64,000 bases of DNA from an uncultured Bacilli bacterium (GTDB taxonomy: Bacteria > Bacillota_I > Bacilli_A > RF39 > UBA660): positions 434,001 to 498,000 of the forward strand of contig CAJTLN010000002.1 of assembly GCA_910577505.1 (NCBI GenBank). Direction: 5' to 3'. Below the pieces are notes generated by a model that worked only from the letters and a program-made list of their open reading frames with translations, had not been told where the DNA came from and ran no database searches. Below, one piece after another: positions 9,821 to 19,399 of this stretch (within the stretch, counting starts at the first letter, position 1; every line of letters begins with the position of its first letter). Both the position numbers and the translations under genes were made by a program.

Positions 9821-9878
9821 AAAGTACCCCCTGTACTTAGGTTAATTATAACATTATAGAATGCAAAGGGTATCAAAA

Positions 9879-9898
9879 AACTAGATTTTCATCTAGTT
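9879..9898 (-). terminator. Terminator after the Hpt-REC gene
   Basis: Eight-base stem AACTAGAT/ATCTAGTT with a four-base loop followed on the minus strand by TTTTTTG. It separates the Hpt-REC gene from the acyltransferase pair. Confidence 0.75.
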
Positions 9899-10688
9899 AT
9901 TTATTATAATTAATTGTTTTTTCTACTACTTCTTTTATTTTATTTTCATTAAATGGTTTATTTAGCATATCAACTATTTTGTATTCAAATGCTTTATTAA
10001 TAGCTTCACTTGATGAGTCACCACTTATTATAGTGACTGGCATTTTATCGATAAGTTCTTTGACTGTTAGATAATCTAGAACTGCAAATCCATCTATTTT
10101 AGGCATATTTAAATCTAATAGTATAGCTTTAATACGATTATCATGTTCATGTTCTTTTATTATACTTAGTGCTTCTTCTCCGTTTTTAGCTGATGCTATT
10201 TCATATGAACCATCGAAAATCTTTTTAACAAATACTCTTATTACTTCTGAATCATCTGCTACTAATATAATATCATTAGGAGTTAATTTTTTTGATTCTT
10301 GTTTTGAATATAATTCTGTTGTAGATTCAGTTTCGTCCAAATATTCATATACTATTCTTTTTACTTCACGAGCTTCTGTCATTAAGCCTTTAAAGTTTTC
10401 TCTTACATAATTTATATCATTAGCTTTACTTTTCATTTCATGTTCATATGCAAGAGAAGCTAATTTCATAAATCCAAAATATTTACAATCGCTTTTTAAT
10501 GAATGAACGTATATAGCATAATTTGGCATATCTGCATCATTATAATACTTTGTTATTTGGTCCAATTTACCTTCAATACTATTTTTAAATTCTTTTATAG
10601 TTTCATTGTAGGTTTCTATATCTCCAAAAAGTTCTAAGCTTTGATTTACATCAACGTTATTTTGTTTTAAAAAATTAATATCTTTCAT
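9897..10688 (-). CDS. Hpt-receiver phosphotransfer protein
   Basis: 263 residues with an N-terminal Hpt four-helix domain (about 1-100; phosphoacceptor His in VHSLKSDCKYFGF near residue 62) and a C-terminal receiver (about 135-260) with the acidic pair in ILVADDSEV, phosphoacceptor Asp in LLDLNMP near 194 and Lys in LNKPF. There is no DNA-binding domain. Hpt proteins relay phosphate between the receiver of a hybrid kinase and a final receiver, so this gene fits as the shuttle for the two flanking hybrid kinases. The final output regulator is not in this block. Confidence 0.9.
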   Translation of the reverse strand: MKDINFLKQNNVDVNQSLELFGDIETYNETIKEFKNSIEGKLDQITKYYNDADMPNYAIYVHSLKSDCKYFGFMKLASLAYEHEMKSKANDINYVRENFKGLMTEAREVKRIVYEYLDETESTTELYSKQESKKLTPNDIILVADDSEVIRVFVKKIFDGSYEIASAKNGEEALSIIKEHEHDNRIKAILLDLNMPKIDGFAVLDYLTVKELIDKMPVTIISGDSSSEAINKAFEYKIVDMLNKPFNENKIKEVVEKTINYNK

Positions 10689-10728
10689 TTTATACCATCC
10701 TTATTTTAGTTTTATCATAAATGAATTA

Positions 10729-13032
10729 TTAATTCAATGTTTCTTTTATTATTTTGTCTAATGAATCTTTATTAATTGGTTTTCCTAGATAACCAGTAAA
10801 TCCATGTTTTTCTACTTTTAATTTTACTTCATCTTCACTTGAAGCGGTCATCATTATAACTGGTGTATTAAAGTTTTCTATAGTCTTTAGATTATCTAAA
10901 GTAGTACATCCATCCATTTCTGGCATCATATCATCAAGTAAGATTAAATCATATTTATTCATTATAACTTTTTCGATAGCTTCACTACCACTTTTAACTG
11001 AAGTGATATTTAAATCATATTTTCTAAGAGCTAATTCGGCTACTTTTATATTAAGCTCGTTATCATCAACAAGTAGTATGTTTTTTAATGAAGATAAGTT
11101 ATTTTCTTCTTGAGATGAGGTTGATGATAAAATTGGTAACTCGATTGTAAGTTCTTTATCTAACACTGATTTAGTTGACTTAAACATATTTATATTAGCT
11201 GATTTACTATTTATTTTATTAACGTATTTTTTGATTACTCTTTCTAATTCTAATTTTTCTATAGGTTTTGATAGGTAATCATCAAAACCACAACTTAAAT
11301 ATTCTTGTTTCATACCAGTTATAGCATTGGCAGTTAAAGCAATTACTGGTGTATTAAATTCTTGCATTTCTTTTAATCTTTTTAGTGTATCTCTACCACT
11401 TAAACGTGGCATCATATCATCTAAAAATATTATGTCATACTGTTCGTTATTTTTTATTTTAGCAATACATTCAATTCCACTTGTACAAGAATCAATATTA
11501 AAATGATATTTTTTTAATAATACTGATGCAACTTTTATATTAAGTTCATTATCATCAACAATTAATATTTTTGCTCCGTTTGCATCAACTACTTTACTTT
11601 CTGATGCTGCTTGTTGTTTTGTTACTGGTTTTTCTACAGCAATTATTCTTTGATCTATAGAAATTGTGAATTTTGATCCTTGTCCATAAACAGATTGAAC
11701 GATAATTTTGCCATTCATTAAGTCAACTAATTTTTTTGTTATGGCAAGACCTAATCCTGTACCTTCGATAGTCATTTGCTTTTCTACTTCTAATCTTTCA
11801 AATTTTGAAAATAGTTTTGGCAGGCTTTCTTCTTTTATTCCTATTCCACTATCTTCTACAGATATTATAAGACGACAGATGTTGTCTTTAACAACTGATG
11901 AAACAGTAAATTCAACAAATCCTTCTTTTGTATACTTAACAGCATTTGTTAAAATATTAAGAATTATTTGTTTTAGTCTTACATTATCTCCATATAGAAC
12001 ACTTGGAATTGATGGATCTAGGTTTACTCTAAATTCTAGTCCTTTATCACCAATACGAGCTTTTGTTAAAGCTACTAATTCATCTAACATACTATGGATA
12101 TCGTATTCTTTATTAATTATTTCTAGTTTGTTAGCTTCAATTTTTGATATATCAAGTATTCCATTTACTATTTCTAGTAAGTTATTAGATGCCATTAAGA
12201 TATCGTTTACTTTTTCTTTAGCAGAATCTGGTATATTATCTTCTTTTAGAGATTCAGAGAATCCTACTATAGCATTAAGTGGAGTTCTTATTTCATGGGA
12301 CATGTTGGATAGGAATTCTGATTTAGCGTGGTTGGCTTTTTCAGCAGCTTCTTTAGCGAGTGAAACTAGTTCTAGCATTTTTACATCTGGGTTTTCAATT
12401 GTGAAGTACATTATTAATAAAGCCATAGATTCGACTACAGTAATGAGTGTAAATTGTGGCATTATTTTTTGTATTATTGCTGCAATAGTTACACCTACTA
12501 TTAACATGATTAATGGAGCATAAACTTTTTTTCTTACTTTTTTTAAGTTTTTTATCATAAAAATTAAAGCAATAACGATACAAACAATTGAAAGAACATA
12601 AACTGTACTTACTGCAGAACCGTAAGAATACATGTATTCTCCATAATAAATTTCTAATGGTAAAAAAGTAGCTAAAAGTCCAAAAAACATAAAAACTATA
12701 AATGAGGAAAAAAATATTTTATTTTTTGCCTTTAGAAATTTTTCTTCGCCTATTGACATACATATTATATATATTAGAAAAAGAAGACAATATGAACATA
12801 GATAAAGTAAATACATTCTATTTGACACAATATTAAAAAAGCTATTCGGACCATACATCTTACATAAAAATATACTGCATAACTCCAAAATCAAACCTAA
12901 TATATTGGTAATTAATAAATATTTATATATTTTTAGTTCTGGTGTGTCAATATGTTTTTTGTTTAAAAAAATTATTAGCAAAAAAAGCATATATAGAGAA
13001 CTTAAAATTAAAAAGTGTGAGCTATCATTCAT
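10729..13032 (-). CDS. 7TM hybrid sensor histidine kinase with two receiver domains
   Basis: 767 residues: about seven membrane helices in residues 5-215, HisKA with SHEIRTPLNA (His near 247), HATPase_c (NILTNAVKYT, DSGIGI, GTGLGLAI), then two tandem receivers with phosphoacceptor Asp in LDDMMPRLSG near 539 and LDDMMPEMDG near 702. The membrane part has almost no extracytoplasmic loops, which suggests sensing of a membrane-soluble or membrane-borne cue. Paralogous to the kinase at 6056-7951. A ribosome binding site (AAAGGAG) lies just upstream, after a terminator-like hairpin following the AMP ligase. Confidence 0.92.
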   Translation of the reverse strand: MNDSSHFLILSSLYMLFLLIIFLNKKHIDTPELKIYKYLLITNILGLILELCSIFLCKMYGPNSFFNIVSNRMYLLYLCSYCLLFLIYIICMSIGEEKFLKAKNKIFFSSFIVFMFFGLLATFLPLEIYYGEYMYSYGSAVSTVYVLSIVCIVIALIFMIKNLKKVRKKVYAPLIMLIVGVTIAAIIQKIMPQFTLITVVESMALLIMYFTIENPDVKMLELVSLAKEAAEKANHAKSEFLSNMSHEIRTPLNAIVGFSESLKEDNIPDSAKEKVNDILMASNNLLEIVNGILDISKIEANKLEIINKEYDIHSMLDELVALTKARIGDKGLEFRVNLDPSIPSVLYGDNVRLKQIILNILTNAVKYTKEGFVEFTVSSVVKDNICRLIISVEDSGIGIKEESLPKLFSKFERLEVEKQMTIEGTGLGLAITKKLVDLMNGKIIVQSVYGQGSKFTISIDQRIIAVEKPVTKQQAASESKVVDANGAKILIVDDNELNIKVASVLLKKYHFNIDSCTSGIECIAKIKNNEQYDIIFLDDMMPRLSGRDTLKRLKEMQEFNTPVIALTANAITGMKQEYLSCGFDDYLSKPIEKLELERVIKKYVNKINSKSANINMFKSTKSVLDKELTIELPILSSTSSQEENNLSSLKNILLVDDNELNIKVAELALRKYDLNITSVKSGSEAIEKVIMNKYDLILLDDMMPEMDGCTTLDNLKTIENFNTPVIMMTASSEDEVKLKVEKHGFTGYLGKPINKDSLDKIIKETLN

Positions 13033-13075
13033 GGTATCGTATTCTCCTTTATTATTAATAATATCACATTTAATA

Positions 13076-13115
13076 AAAAAAGTTAACTCATCTCCTTTTA
13101 TGAATTAACTTTTTT
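13076..13115 (-). terminator. Terminator or attenuator between AMP ligase and hybrid kinase
   Basis: Stem AAAAAAGTTAA/TTAACTTTTTT (11 bases) with an 18-base loop and a T tail on the minus strand; its 5' arm lies inside the end of the AMP-ligase gene. Partial read-through to the kinase is possible. Confidence 0.55.
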
Positions 13116-15052
13116 GTTTTACCTTTTCTATTATCTAAATTTAATGGTATAGATTCTGCTTTGATTGCTTTATCTGTTATACCTTCATCAATCAACGATT
13201 TAAAGCTCCTTTTTAATGTTGCTGTCATTTCAAACGATTCATCATTAGATCGTATTCTAAAATATAATTTTGGTACTATGTTTTCTCCGAATTTGTTTAT
13301 GCATCTAAGAAGAGTACTTTTTATTAGTTGTTCTTCATTATAAGATACCCCTATTTGTGGTTCAATATGTGCCACATATTTCGTGTCACCTTCTAATTCT
13401 ATAGCTACAACTTCACAAGATAGAATTTTCTTTGTATCTTTTAATATTGTCTCTGCAATTTTATAACTAGGAATCTCGCTATTAAACAAATTACTTCGAC
13501 CTTTTACATATGCATTATTTTGCGCGTCTAAATATCCATATACATTTAAGCTTGCCCATTTTCGACCATATGCATCTGTAACCCAAAATTCTTCGTCAGC
13601 TTCTGGATTATTGATGTATCCGTGCATTGTACAAGGAGAATTTGCAACTAGTATTCCTGGCTCCATTGGTTCACAATATGTTCCATCTTTTCTTAGGCAT
13701 TTTATGTCTACAATTTTATAAACTCCCATTCCTATAGGTTCGTCTATATGTTTGTGACTTGGTCTTTTAGATTGAAGGGCTCTAAAAATTGTCATAAAAA
13801 TTCCGCCGTGTTCAGAGTCTCCACCAGCTATACTCATTTTAACAATTGAAATTGGCAATTTTGTAATGTCAATTCCTGATTTCATTTTTTTTAACCACTT
13901 ATTCAAAACTTTTTCTTCATTAGCATCTAAGCCTTCACCTATACACATTGGTACTAACATAAATGGAAATTTAATATTTCTATATTTTGGATCATTTTGT
14001 TGTTTTTTCATTGTATATAACCAGACAGATCTTGATGTCAATACACATGTCGGTTTGTTTATTAACATACTTTCCATTATAAAATTTTTATCATTAATTG
14101 GCTCTAATGCGACAGTTCCTCCTTGTATAAACATATCAGAGATTGCTGACATAAAATCAGTGTCTGACATAGTTCTTACAAACGCTAACATTGTTCTTCC
14201 TTTCATTGTTGGAATGTTTGATACGTCCCTATCATGACATCTGCCCATGGTTATATAACTTCTATTTTTATGTAGTAAACCTTTAGGACGATTGGAAAGT
14301 GTTGAACCACTTGTATATGTTATTGTGAAGTCATCGTTCAATCCGCTAAATTCGCAAACTTTATCATTGTATCCATTTCCTTGTTCTAGAAAATCTTCAA
14401 TCATTTCAACATTACCGATTCTTCTAACTGCTTGATTATAAGCTTCTTCATCCAATTTGTAATATTGTTCTATTATTGATTTATACATATTTTCTCTTTT
14501 TAAAGAAAAGTCTAATGGAATTAAAATTGTGCGTTTGAATTCCTTTACTTTTTCTAGCACACTTGAAAATTCCACAAGATTCTTATCTGCAACGAAAATT
14601 AATGGAGAAATCGATTTTTTTACAATCTCTAACAAATAACTTTCATCCATATCAGATGCTAGCAGATTTACTTTTGCTCCTATCATGCTTGCAGCTCCCA
14701 TTATGAATGGAAATTCTGGCGTATTTTCAATGCAACAAATAAATTCATCTCCTTTTTTTAATCCGTTTATTTTTAATGCTTTTGCAAATATATATGATTT
14801 CAAAAAAAACTCTTTATATGTTGTTTTTTCTCCTCTATACAAAATTGCGATTGAATCTAGGTTATTTTTATTTCTCTCCCAAACTTCTTTAATCCATGAG
14901 TGATTTCTTTTTTTATCAATTTCTTTCAGAATTTCAATAACTTTTTCATCTGTATAACTTGAAGTATCATATGGATTTTCACATTCTAATTTCGGATAAT
15001 TTTCAAGTTCTTCTACTACTTCTTGAAAGTTTATGTTTTTCGGTGTTTTCAT
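13088..15052 (-). CDS. AMP-dependent synthetase/ligase (acyl-AMP forming)
   Basis: 654 residues from the ATG at 15052, which has a GGGGGAGAG site; an upstream in-frame ATG at 15106 has none. ANL-superfamily adenylation domain: the phosphate-binding loop YTSGSTLSNRPKG is near residue 248, the A5-like region is degenerate, and the hinge and C-terminal lid include YGYLDAQNNAYVKGRSN near 540. The family activates a carboxylate as acyl-AMP and usually passes it to CoA or a carrier protein. The substrate is not evident; with two PlsC-like proteins nearby, a fatty acid is plausible. Confidence 0.78.
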   Translation of the reverse strand: MKTPKNINFQEVVEELENYPKLECENPYDTSSYTDEKVIEILKEIDKKRNHSWIKEVWERNKNNLDSIAILYRGEKTTYKEFFLKSYIFAKALKINGLKKGDEFICCIENTPEFPFIMGAASMIGAKVNLLASDMDESYLLEIVKKSISPLIFVADKNLVEFSSVLEKVKEFKRTILIPLDFSLKRENMYKSIIEQYYKLDEEAYNQAVRRIGNVEMIEDFLEQGNGYNDKVCEFSGLNDDFTITYTSGSTLSNRPKGLLHKNRSYITMGRCHDRDVSNIPTMKGRTMLAFVRTMSDTDFMSAISDMFIQGGTVALEPINDKNFIMESMLINKPTCVLTSRSVWLYTMKKQQNDPKYRNIKFPFMLVPMCIGEGLDANEEKVLNKWLKKMKSGIDITKLPISIVKMSIAGGDSEHGGIFMTIFRALQSKRPSHKHIDEPIGMGVYKIVDIKCLRKDGTYCEPMEPGILVANSPCTMHGYINNPEADEEFWVTDAYGRKWASLNVYGYLDAQNNAYVKGRSNLFNSEIPSYKIAETILKDTKKILSCEVVAIELEGDTKYVAHIEPQIGVSYNEEQLIKSTLLRCINKFGENIVPKLYFRIRSNDESFEMTATLKRSFKSLIDEGITDKAIKAESIPLNLDNRKGKTKKLIHKRR

Positions 15053-15117
15053 ATCTCTCCCCCTGTCAACTAATTTAAGTTTACAGCATTTGCGATTAAT
15101 TAGCAAATATTAGTTTA

Positions 15118-16053
15118 TTAATTTAAAAAATTTATTATTAAATCAACTATTAGATCTTTCTCTTTAGGGTTAGATTATGCTATTAAAAGAGTTAAGGCTG
15201 CTAATGTATTATTATCTATCACTGGTTCTAAATCTTTGTATAGTATATTATTAAATTGTAAGAAATAGATGAATAATGTTGCTGCTATACGTTTATTTCC
15301 GTCAATAAAAGCGTGGTTTTTTACTATCATATAAAGAAAATTAGCTGCTTTTTCTTCTACACTACTATACACATCTTTGCCACTAAATGTTTGATATATG
15401 TCATTTATAATAGATTCTAACCCCCTATCTCTTTCTAAAGCAAATATATTACTTGATTCGTTGAATTTTAGCTTACCTATAATATTTAAGCATTCTTGAT
15501 AAGATATTTTTTGATTAACTTTGTTACCTTTTAGTTTTTTTAATGTTCTGTGGTCATAATCATCTAACAAATTTAATGCTTTTGTATAATTATTAATTAT
15601 TTTTATAATATCTTTAGCTTCTTCTAATGATGTGATTCGCTCTGTTCCTCGATTGGCTATGTCTAATAATTTTATTGATTTTTCTAAACATTCTAGGCGA
15701 CGTTCATTAACAGCATATCCTTTTAACATATAATCTTTCAATATTTTATTTGCCCATCTTCTAAATGCTATACCATTCTGTGATTTTACACGATATCCGA
15801 CTGATATGATTATATCTAGATTATAAAAGTTTGTTGGCTTATCAGAAAATTCGGGATTTCCGAATTTAGTCATAGTTTCATTTTCTAATAGTTCTTTTTC
15901 TTTGTAAATATTTTTAATGTGTTCATTTATGGTTGACTTTGCTTTATCAAACAATTCCGCCATTTGTTCTTGTGTTAACCACACTGTTTCATCTTTCATA
16001 TTGACTTCTAGTTTTACTTGCTGATTTTCAAATATTATTATTTCATTTTTCAT
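15118..16053 (-). pseudogene. RhuM-Fic/Doc protein with a nonsense codon near the C-terminus
   Basis: The open frame ends at 15175 (292 residues). The N-terminal half is the RhuM domain (WLTQEQMAELF at about 27, GYRVKSQNGIAFRRWAN at about 87). The C-terminal half is a Fic/Doc fold with the Doc-type catalytic motif HAFIDGNKR near residue 246. The stop TAA at 15175-15177 is followed in frame by SNPKEKDLIVDLIINFLN and a second TAA at 15118. Relatives usually read ESNPKEKD here, so a single G-to-T change (GAA to TAA) explains the loss of the last helix. The active site is intact, so function may remain. A ribosome binding site GAGGAAG precedes the ATG. Confidence 0.75.
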
Positions 16054-16180
16054 AATTTACTTCCTCTTTCTTTTACTTTTTTAAATTTTTTTCTCTATAA
16101 AACTCCCCCTTCACTCTATATATTCTCCATAAGTACTCCAAAATCCTTCTTTTTTTGAAAAGTTTTTTTAAAAAAAGAAA

Positions 16181-16204
16181 AAATATCTAATTTCTTAGAT
16201 ATTT
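16181..16204 (-). terminator. Terminator of the FAD oxidoreductase gene
   Basis: Ten-base stem AAATATCTAA/TTAGATATTT, four-base loop, followed by TTTTCTTTTT on the minus strand. Confidence 0.8.
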
Positions 16205-16227
16205 TTATAATTTGAATAGTTATTTTG

Positions 16228-17775
16228 TTAATTTTCAATAATACTAATAGCTACTTTGATACCATCTACTGCTGCAGATGTTATGCCTCCTGCAAATCCT
16301 GCTCCTTCGCCGCAAGGGTATATAAATGGTATATTAGACATTAATCTTTCGTTTCTCTGAATTGTTATTGGAGATGATGAACGTGTCTCTACACCTGTTA
16401 AAATAGCATCAGGATGAGCAAATCCTCTTATCTTATGATCAAATGATAATATTCCTTCTTTTAAAGTCTTAGAAACAAATATTGGTAATATATCATTTAG
16501 GTTACATAATGTATATCCTGGTTTATATGAAGGAATAATAGAACCAATTTTGGTTGATGGGACATCATTTAGAAAGTCTTCTACTCTTTGAATCGGGGCG
16601 TTATAGTTACTTCCACCTAGAATAAAGGCTTTTTTCTCTAGTTCTGCTTGGAAATGCATTCCTGCAAGAGGGTCATCTCCTTCGAAATCGGTTGTTAAAA
16701 CATTAACTAATAAGGCTGCATTAGCATTTTCTTTATCTCTTTTAAATACTGACATACCATTTGTTACAATAGATTCTTTTTCACTGGATGATGCAATTAC
16801 TTCACCGCCTGGACACATACAGAATGAATAGCAACTACGATTATCACTACCGTGATAGACAAGTTTATATTCAGCTGGAGGTAAATTTAATTTAGTATAT
16901 GAACCATATTGAGATTCGTTTATCATAGATTGTTTATGTTCGATACGAACTCCAACAGAAAAATTCTTACGTTGCATATTCATATTTTTACTCTTCAACA
17001 TTTTAAATGTATCACGAGCACTATGACCGATAGCTAAAACTAAAGCATCAGTTTTATATTCGCCATTATTTGTGATTACTTTAACTGTTTCTTTATTTGA
17101 TTCTAAGTCAAGTAACTTAGTATTAAAATGATACTCTCCACCTTTTGATTCAATATAATTTCTTATATTTTTTAAGATATTAATTAAATTATCAGTACCA
17201 ATATGAGGCTTGTTTAAATAAAGTATTTCTTTTGGAGCACCAAATTTATGAAAATTTTCTAAGACATTCTTTATATATGGAGAATTTATTCCTGTAGTTA
17301 ACTTACCATCACTAAATGTTCCTGCTCCACCTTCACCGAACTGAACATTACATAATTCATTTAAATGACCAGTTGTTTTATATTCTTCAACATATCTTAT
17401 TCTGTCTTCAACACATGAACCTTGCTCGATTATTATAGGTTTGTATCCGTTATCAATAAATGTTAGAGCACAGAAAAGTCCAGCTGGACCAGAACCAATT
17501 ATAATAGGTTTGTATTCACTTTTTCTATTAAGTTTTATTTTGTATTCTGGTACTTCTTCAATATGTTTAAAATTATATTTGGATTCATCCTTTAATTCAA
17601 TATTTACAGAATAATTATAATGCACATTTCTTTTATCTCTGGCATCTATTGATTTTTTTACTATATCTAAAGATATAAAATCATTTGGAGATATTTTATT
17701 TTTCTTTAAGATTTTATTAGTTAATTCTGCTTCATTTAAATCTTCAAATATGTTTATATTATCTATTCTTATCAT
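16228..17775 (-). CDS. FAD-dependent dehydrogenase/oxidoreductase (COG2509-like)
   Basis: 515 residues from the ATG at 17775 behind GGTGAT. An N-terminal 80-residue extension precedes an FAD-binding Rossmann motif (IIGSGPAGLFCAL near residue 95), a second glycine-rich region (QFGEGGAGTFSDGKL near 160) and the C-terminal FAD site (YPCGEGAGFAGGITSA). The NFSVGVRIEH and CMCPGG segments are typical of this uncharacterised flavoprotein family. It is probably cytoplasmic; no partner gene is adjacent and the substrate is unknown. Confidence 0.85.
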   Translation of the reverse strand: MIRIDNINIFEDLNEAELTNKILKKNKISPNDFISLDIVKKSIDARDKRNVHYNYSVNIELKDESKYNFKHIEEVPEYKIKLNRKSEYKPIIIGSGPAGLFCALTFIDNGYKPIIIEQGSCVEDRIRYVEEYKTTGHLNELCNVQFGEGGAGTFSDGKLTTGINSPYIKNVLENFHKFGAPKEILYLNKPHIGTDNLINILKNIRNYIESKGGEYHFNTKLLDLESNKETVKVITNNGEYKTDALVLAIGHSARDTFKMLKSKNMNMQRKNFSVGVRIEHKQSMINESQYGSYTKLNLPPAEYKLVYHGSDNRSCYSFCMCPGGEVIASSSEKESIVTNGMSVFKRDKENANAALLVNVLTTDFEGDDPLAGMHFQAELEKKAFILGGSNYNAPIQRVEDFLNDVPSTKIGSIIPSYKPGYTLCNLNDILPIFVSKTLKEGILSFDHKIRGFAHPDAILTGVETRSSSPITIQRNERLMSNIPFIYPCGEGAGFAGGITSAAVDGIKVAISIIEN

Positions 17776-17851
17776 AAGTATCACCACTGAATTCATTCTA
17801 TCACAATATTGAATTTTGTGATATCATAATTATTATAGAGAGGAGTTTATT

Positions 17852-18558
17852 ATGGAAAATAAGAGCGTTAATGGTGGGCTTGTTTTTTTATTTATTTTTA
17901 TTTCTTTTGCTGTAAGTTTTGCCGTTTATTTTGTTTGTGATAATTATATTTTTAAAGATAAAGGAGGAATAAAAGAAGTCAAGGGAAATGAAGTAAATAA
18001 TGATTCTAGTGAGGATAAAGCACTTGCTAACTTAGATAATGAATCATCAGTTTATTTTACTTTTGAAGATGCTTGTTATAAAGGCTTTTCTGAAGATGAT
18101 GAAGATGTTTGCGATGGCTATTAAAAGTTAATGACTTTAATGGTAAAGATGTTATTGTTTCTACTACAAGAGATAAAAATGGTAGAGAAACAATAAAAGT
18201 TGGTAATTTATCACTTGAATTTCAGAATCCAAGACATATTCTTGATTTTGCATTTTTAAGTAATGGCATATTTGCATTAAGAACAAAAGAAGAAGTTTAT
18301 GGTTCTACTAGTATTTTCTTTTATGATAAAGACTTAAAATTGACAAAAAGTTATAATTCATTTTATTTTGCTAAGCCTGAATTATTTAATTTATTAAATA
18401 ATAGTAATGAATATTATGAATGCGATACTTCAAGGAGAAATCCACAAGCTGAAGATGATTATGATTATCTAATCGCCCACAGATATTATATTAATAATGA
18501 TGGTACTATTACTGATAAAAAGATGTATGAATATAAAGTTTTTTGTTCAGTACAATAA
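17852..18558 (+). pseudogene. Membrane-anchored protein of unknown function, split by a one-base shift
   Basis: Two overlapping frames, 17852-18124 and 18109-18558, read as one protein of about 235 residues if one T is added at 18121-18122: the join becomes CDGYLKVNDFNGK. The first part has an N-terminal membrane helix (residues 10-31) and a linker rich in Asp and Glu; the second is a beta-rich extracytoplasmic domain with a Cys pair near the end. An AGAGGAG site precedes the first ATG, while the second frame has no ribosome binding site. The function is unknown. A sequencing error is possible. Confidence 0.65.
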
Positions 18559-18587
18559 AAGCACTTACTTTTAGGTAAGTGCTTTTA
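18556..18587. terminator. Bidirectional terminator before pyrH end
   Basis: Perfect 13-base stem TAAAAGCACTTAC/GTAAGTGCTTTTA with a six-base loop between convergent genes. Confidence 0.9.
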
Positions 18588-19286
18588 ATTTTTTACAATT
18601 GTACCAATATGTTTTCCTTCAATTAGTTTTTTTAAATTACCACTTTTATTTATATCAAATACTAATATAGGAATATCATTATCCATACATAGAGATGTTG
18701 CTGTTGTATCCATGACATTTAATTTTCTATTTAGAACTTCTAGATATGTTATTTCGTCTATTTTAATAGCATCTTCATGCTTTTTAGGATCTTTATCGTA
18801 TATTCCATCTACATTAGTGGCTTTTATTAGAGCATCTGCTCCGATTTCGGCAGCACGTAATGCTGCTGCGGTATCAGTAGAAAAGAATGGTGAACCTGTT
18901 CCACATCCAAAGACTACTACTCTTTTGTTTGATAAATGTTTAACAGCTCTATCTTTAATATAGTATTCAGCTATTTGGCGCATTTCAACTCCTGTTTGCA
19001 CTCTAACTGGTTGGCCTAGTTGTTTAAAGGCATCACCAATTGCTAAAGCGTTCATTGTTGTACCTAACATACCGATATAATCTGATGTACATCTATCCAT
19101 TTGTTGGTTACTACGACCACGCCAGAAGTTTCCTCCTCCAACAACTATTCCTACTTCAATACCAATTTTGGCAATTTCTGTTATTTCTTTACAAACATCT
19201 AAGACTTTATCAAAATCGATTCCTGTACCTTTGCTCCCTGCTAGCGATTCTCCACTTAGTTTTAATAATATTCTTTTATATTTCAT
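18585..19286 (-). CDS. pyrH: UMP kinase (PyrH)
   Basis: 233 residues from the ATG at 19286, which has a GGAGGAAAC site at ideal spacing; a longer frame to 19316 lies inside the upstream hairpin. PyrH phosphorylates UMP to UDP. Visible amino-acid-kinase motifs are KLSGESLAG at the N-terminus, VGGGNFWRG near 58, GTGSPFFSTDTAAALRA near 130 and DGIYDKDPKK near 163. No tsf or frr gene adjoins it here. The leader holds a small peptide gene and a terminator-like hairpin. Confidence 0.96.
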   Translation of the reverse strand: MKYKRILLKLSGESLAGSKGTGIDFDKVLDVCKEITEIAKIGIEVGIVVGGGNFWRGRSNQQMDRCTSDYIGMLGTTMNALAIGDAFKQLGQPVRVQTGVEMRQIAEYYIKDRAVKHLSNKRVVVFGCGTGSPFFSTDTAAALRAAEIGADALIKATNVDGIYDKDPKKHEDAIKIDEITYLEVLNRKLNVMDTTATSLCMDNDIPILVFDINKSGNLKKLIEGKHIGTIVKN

Positions 19287-19298
19287 GTTTCCTCCTAT

Positions 19299-19327
19299 AA
19301 AAAAACATATTATCAAACGATAATATG
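19299..19327 (-). terminator. Hairpin with T tract just upstream of pyrH (possible attenuator)
   Basis: Nine-base perfect stem CATATTATC/GATAATATG with a GTTT loop, followed on the minus strand by TTTTTTT at 19305-19299, only about 12 bases before pyrH. It lies between the leader peptide stop and the pyrH ribosome binding site. Confidence 0.75.
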
Positions 19328-19331
19328 CCCT

Positions 19332-19379
19332 TTAATTTTTAATAAAAGAGATAGATTTTATAAGTTTTGTATTCTTCAT
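19332..19379 (-). CDS. Putative 15-residue leader peptide of pyrH
   Basis: ATG at 19379 preceded by GGAGGAG, encoding MKNTKLIKSISFIKN and ending TAA five bases before the hairpin stem. The peptide is Lys/Ile-rich. The Shine-Dalgarno region can pair with codons 8-11 through a nine-base repeat (GAGATAGAT/ATCTATCTC, 19348-19356 and 19380-19388). A real promoter sits upstream. Translation is inferred only from the signal strength and position. Confidence 0.5.
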   Translation of the reverse strand: MKNTKLIKSISFIKN

Positions 19380-19399
19380 ATCTATCTCCTCCTATTAGT

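Noticed and set aside
15118..16053. Toxin-antitoxin pair built on the Fic/Doc domain
   Set aside because: No small antitoxin gene (Phd-like) adjoins it, and the protein is the RhuM-Fic fusion type, which usually stands alone.
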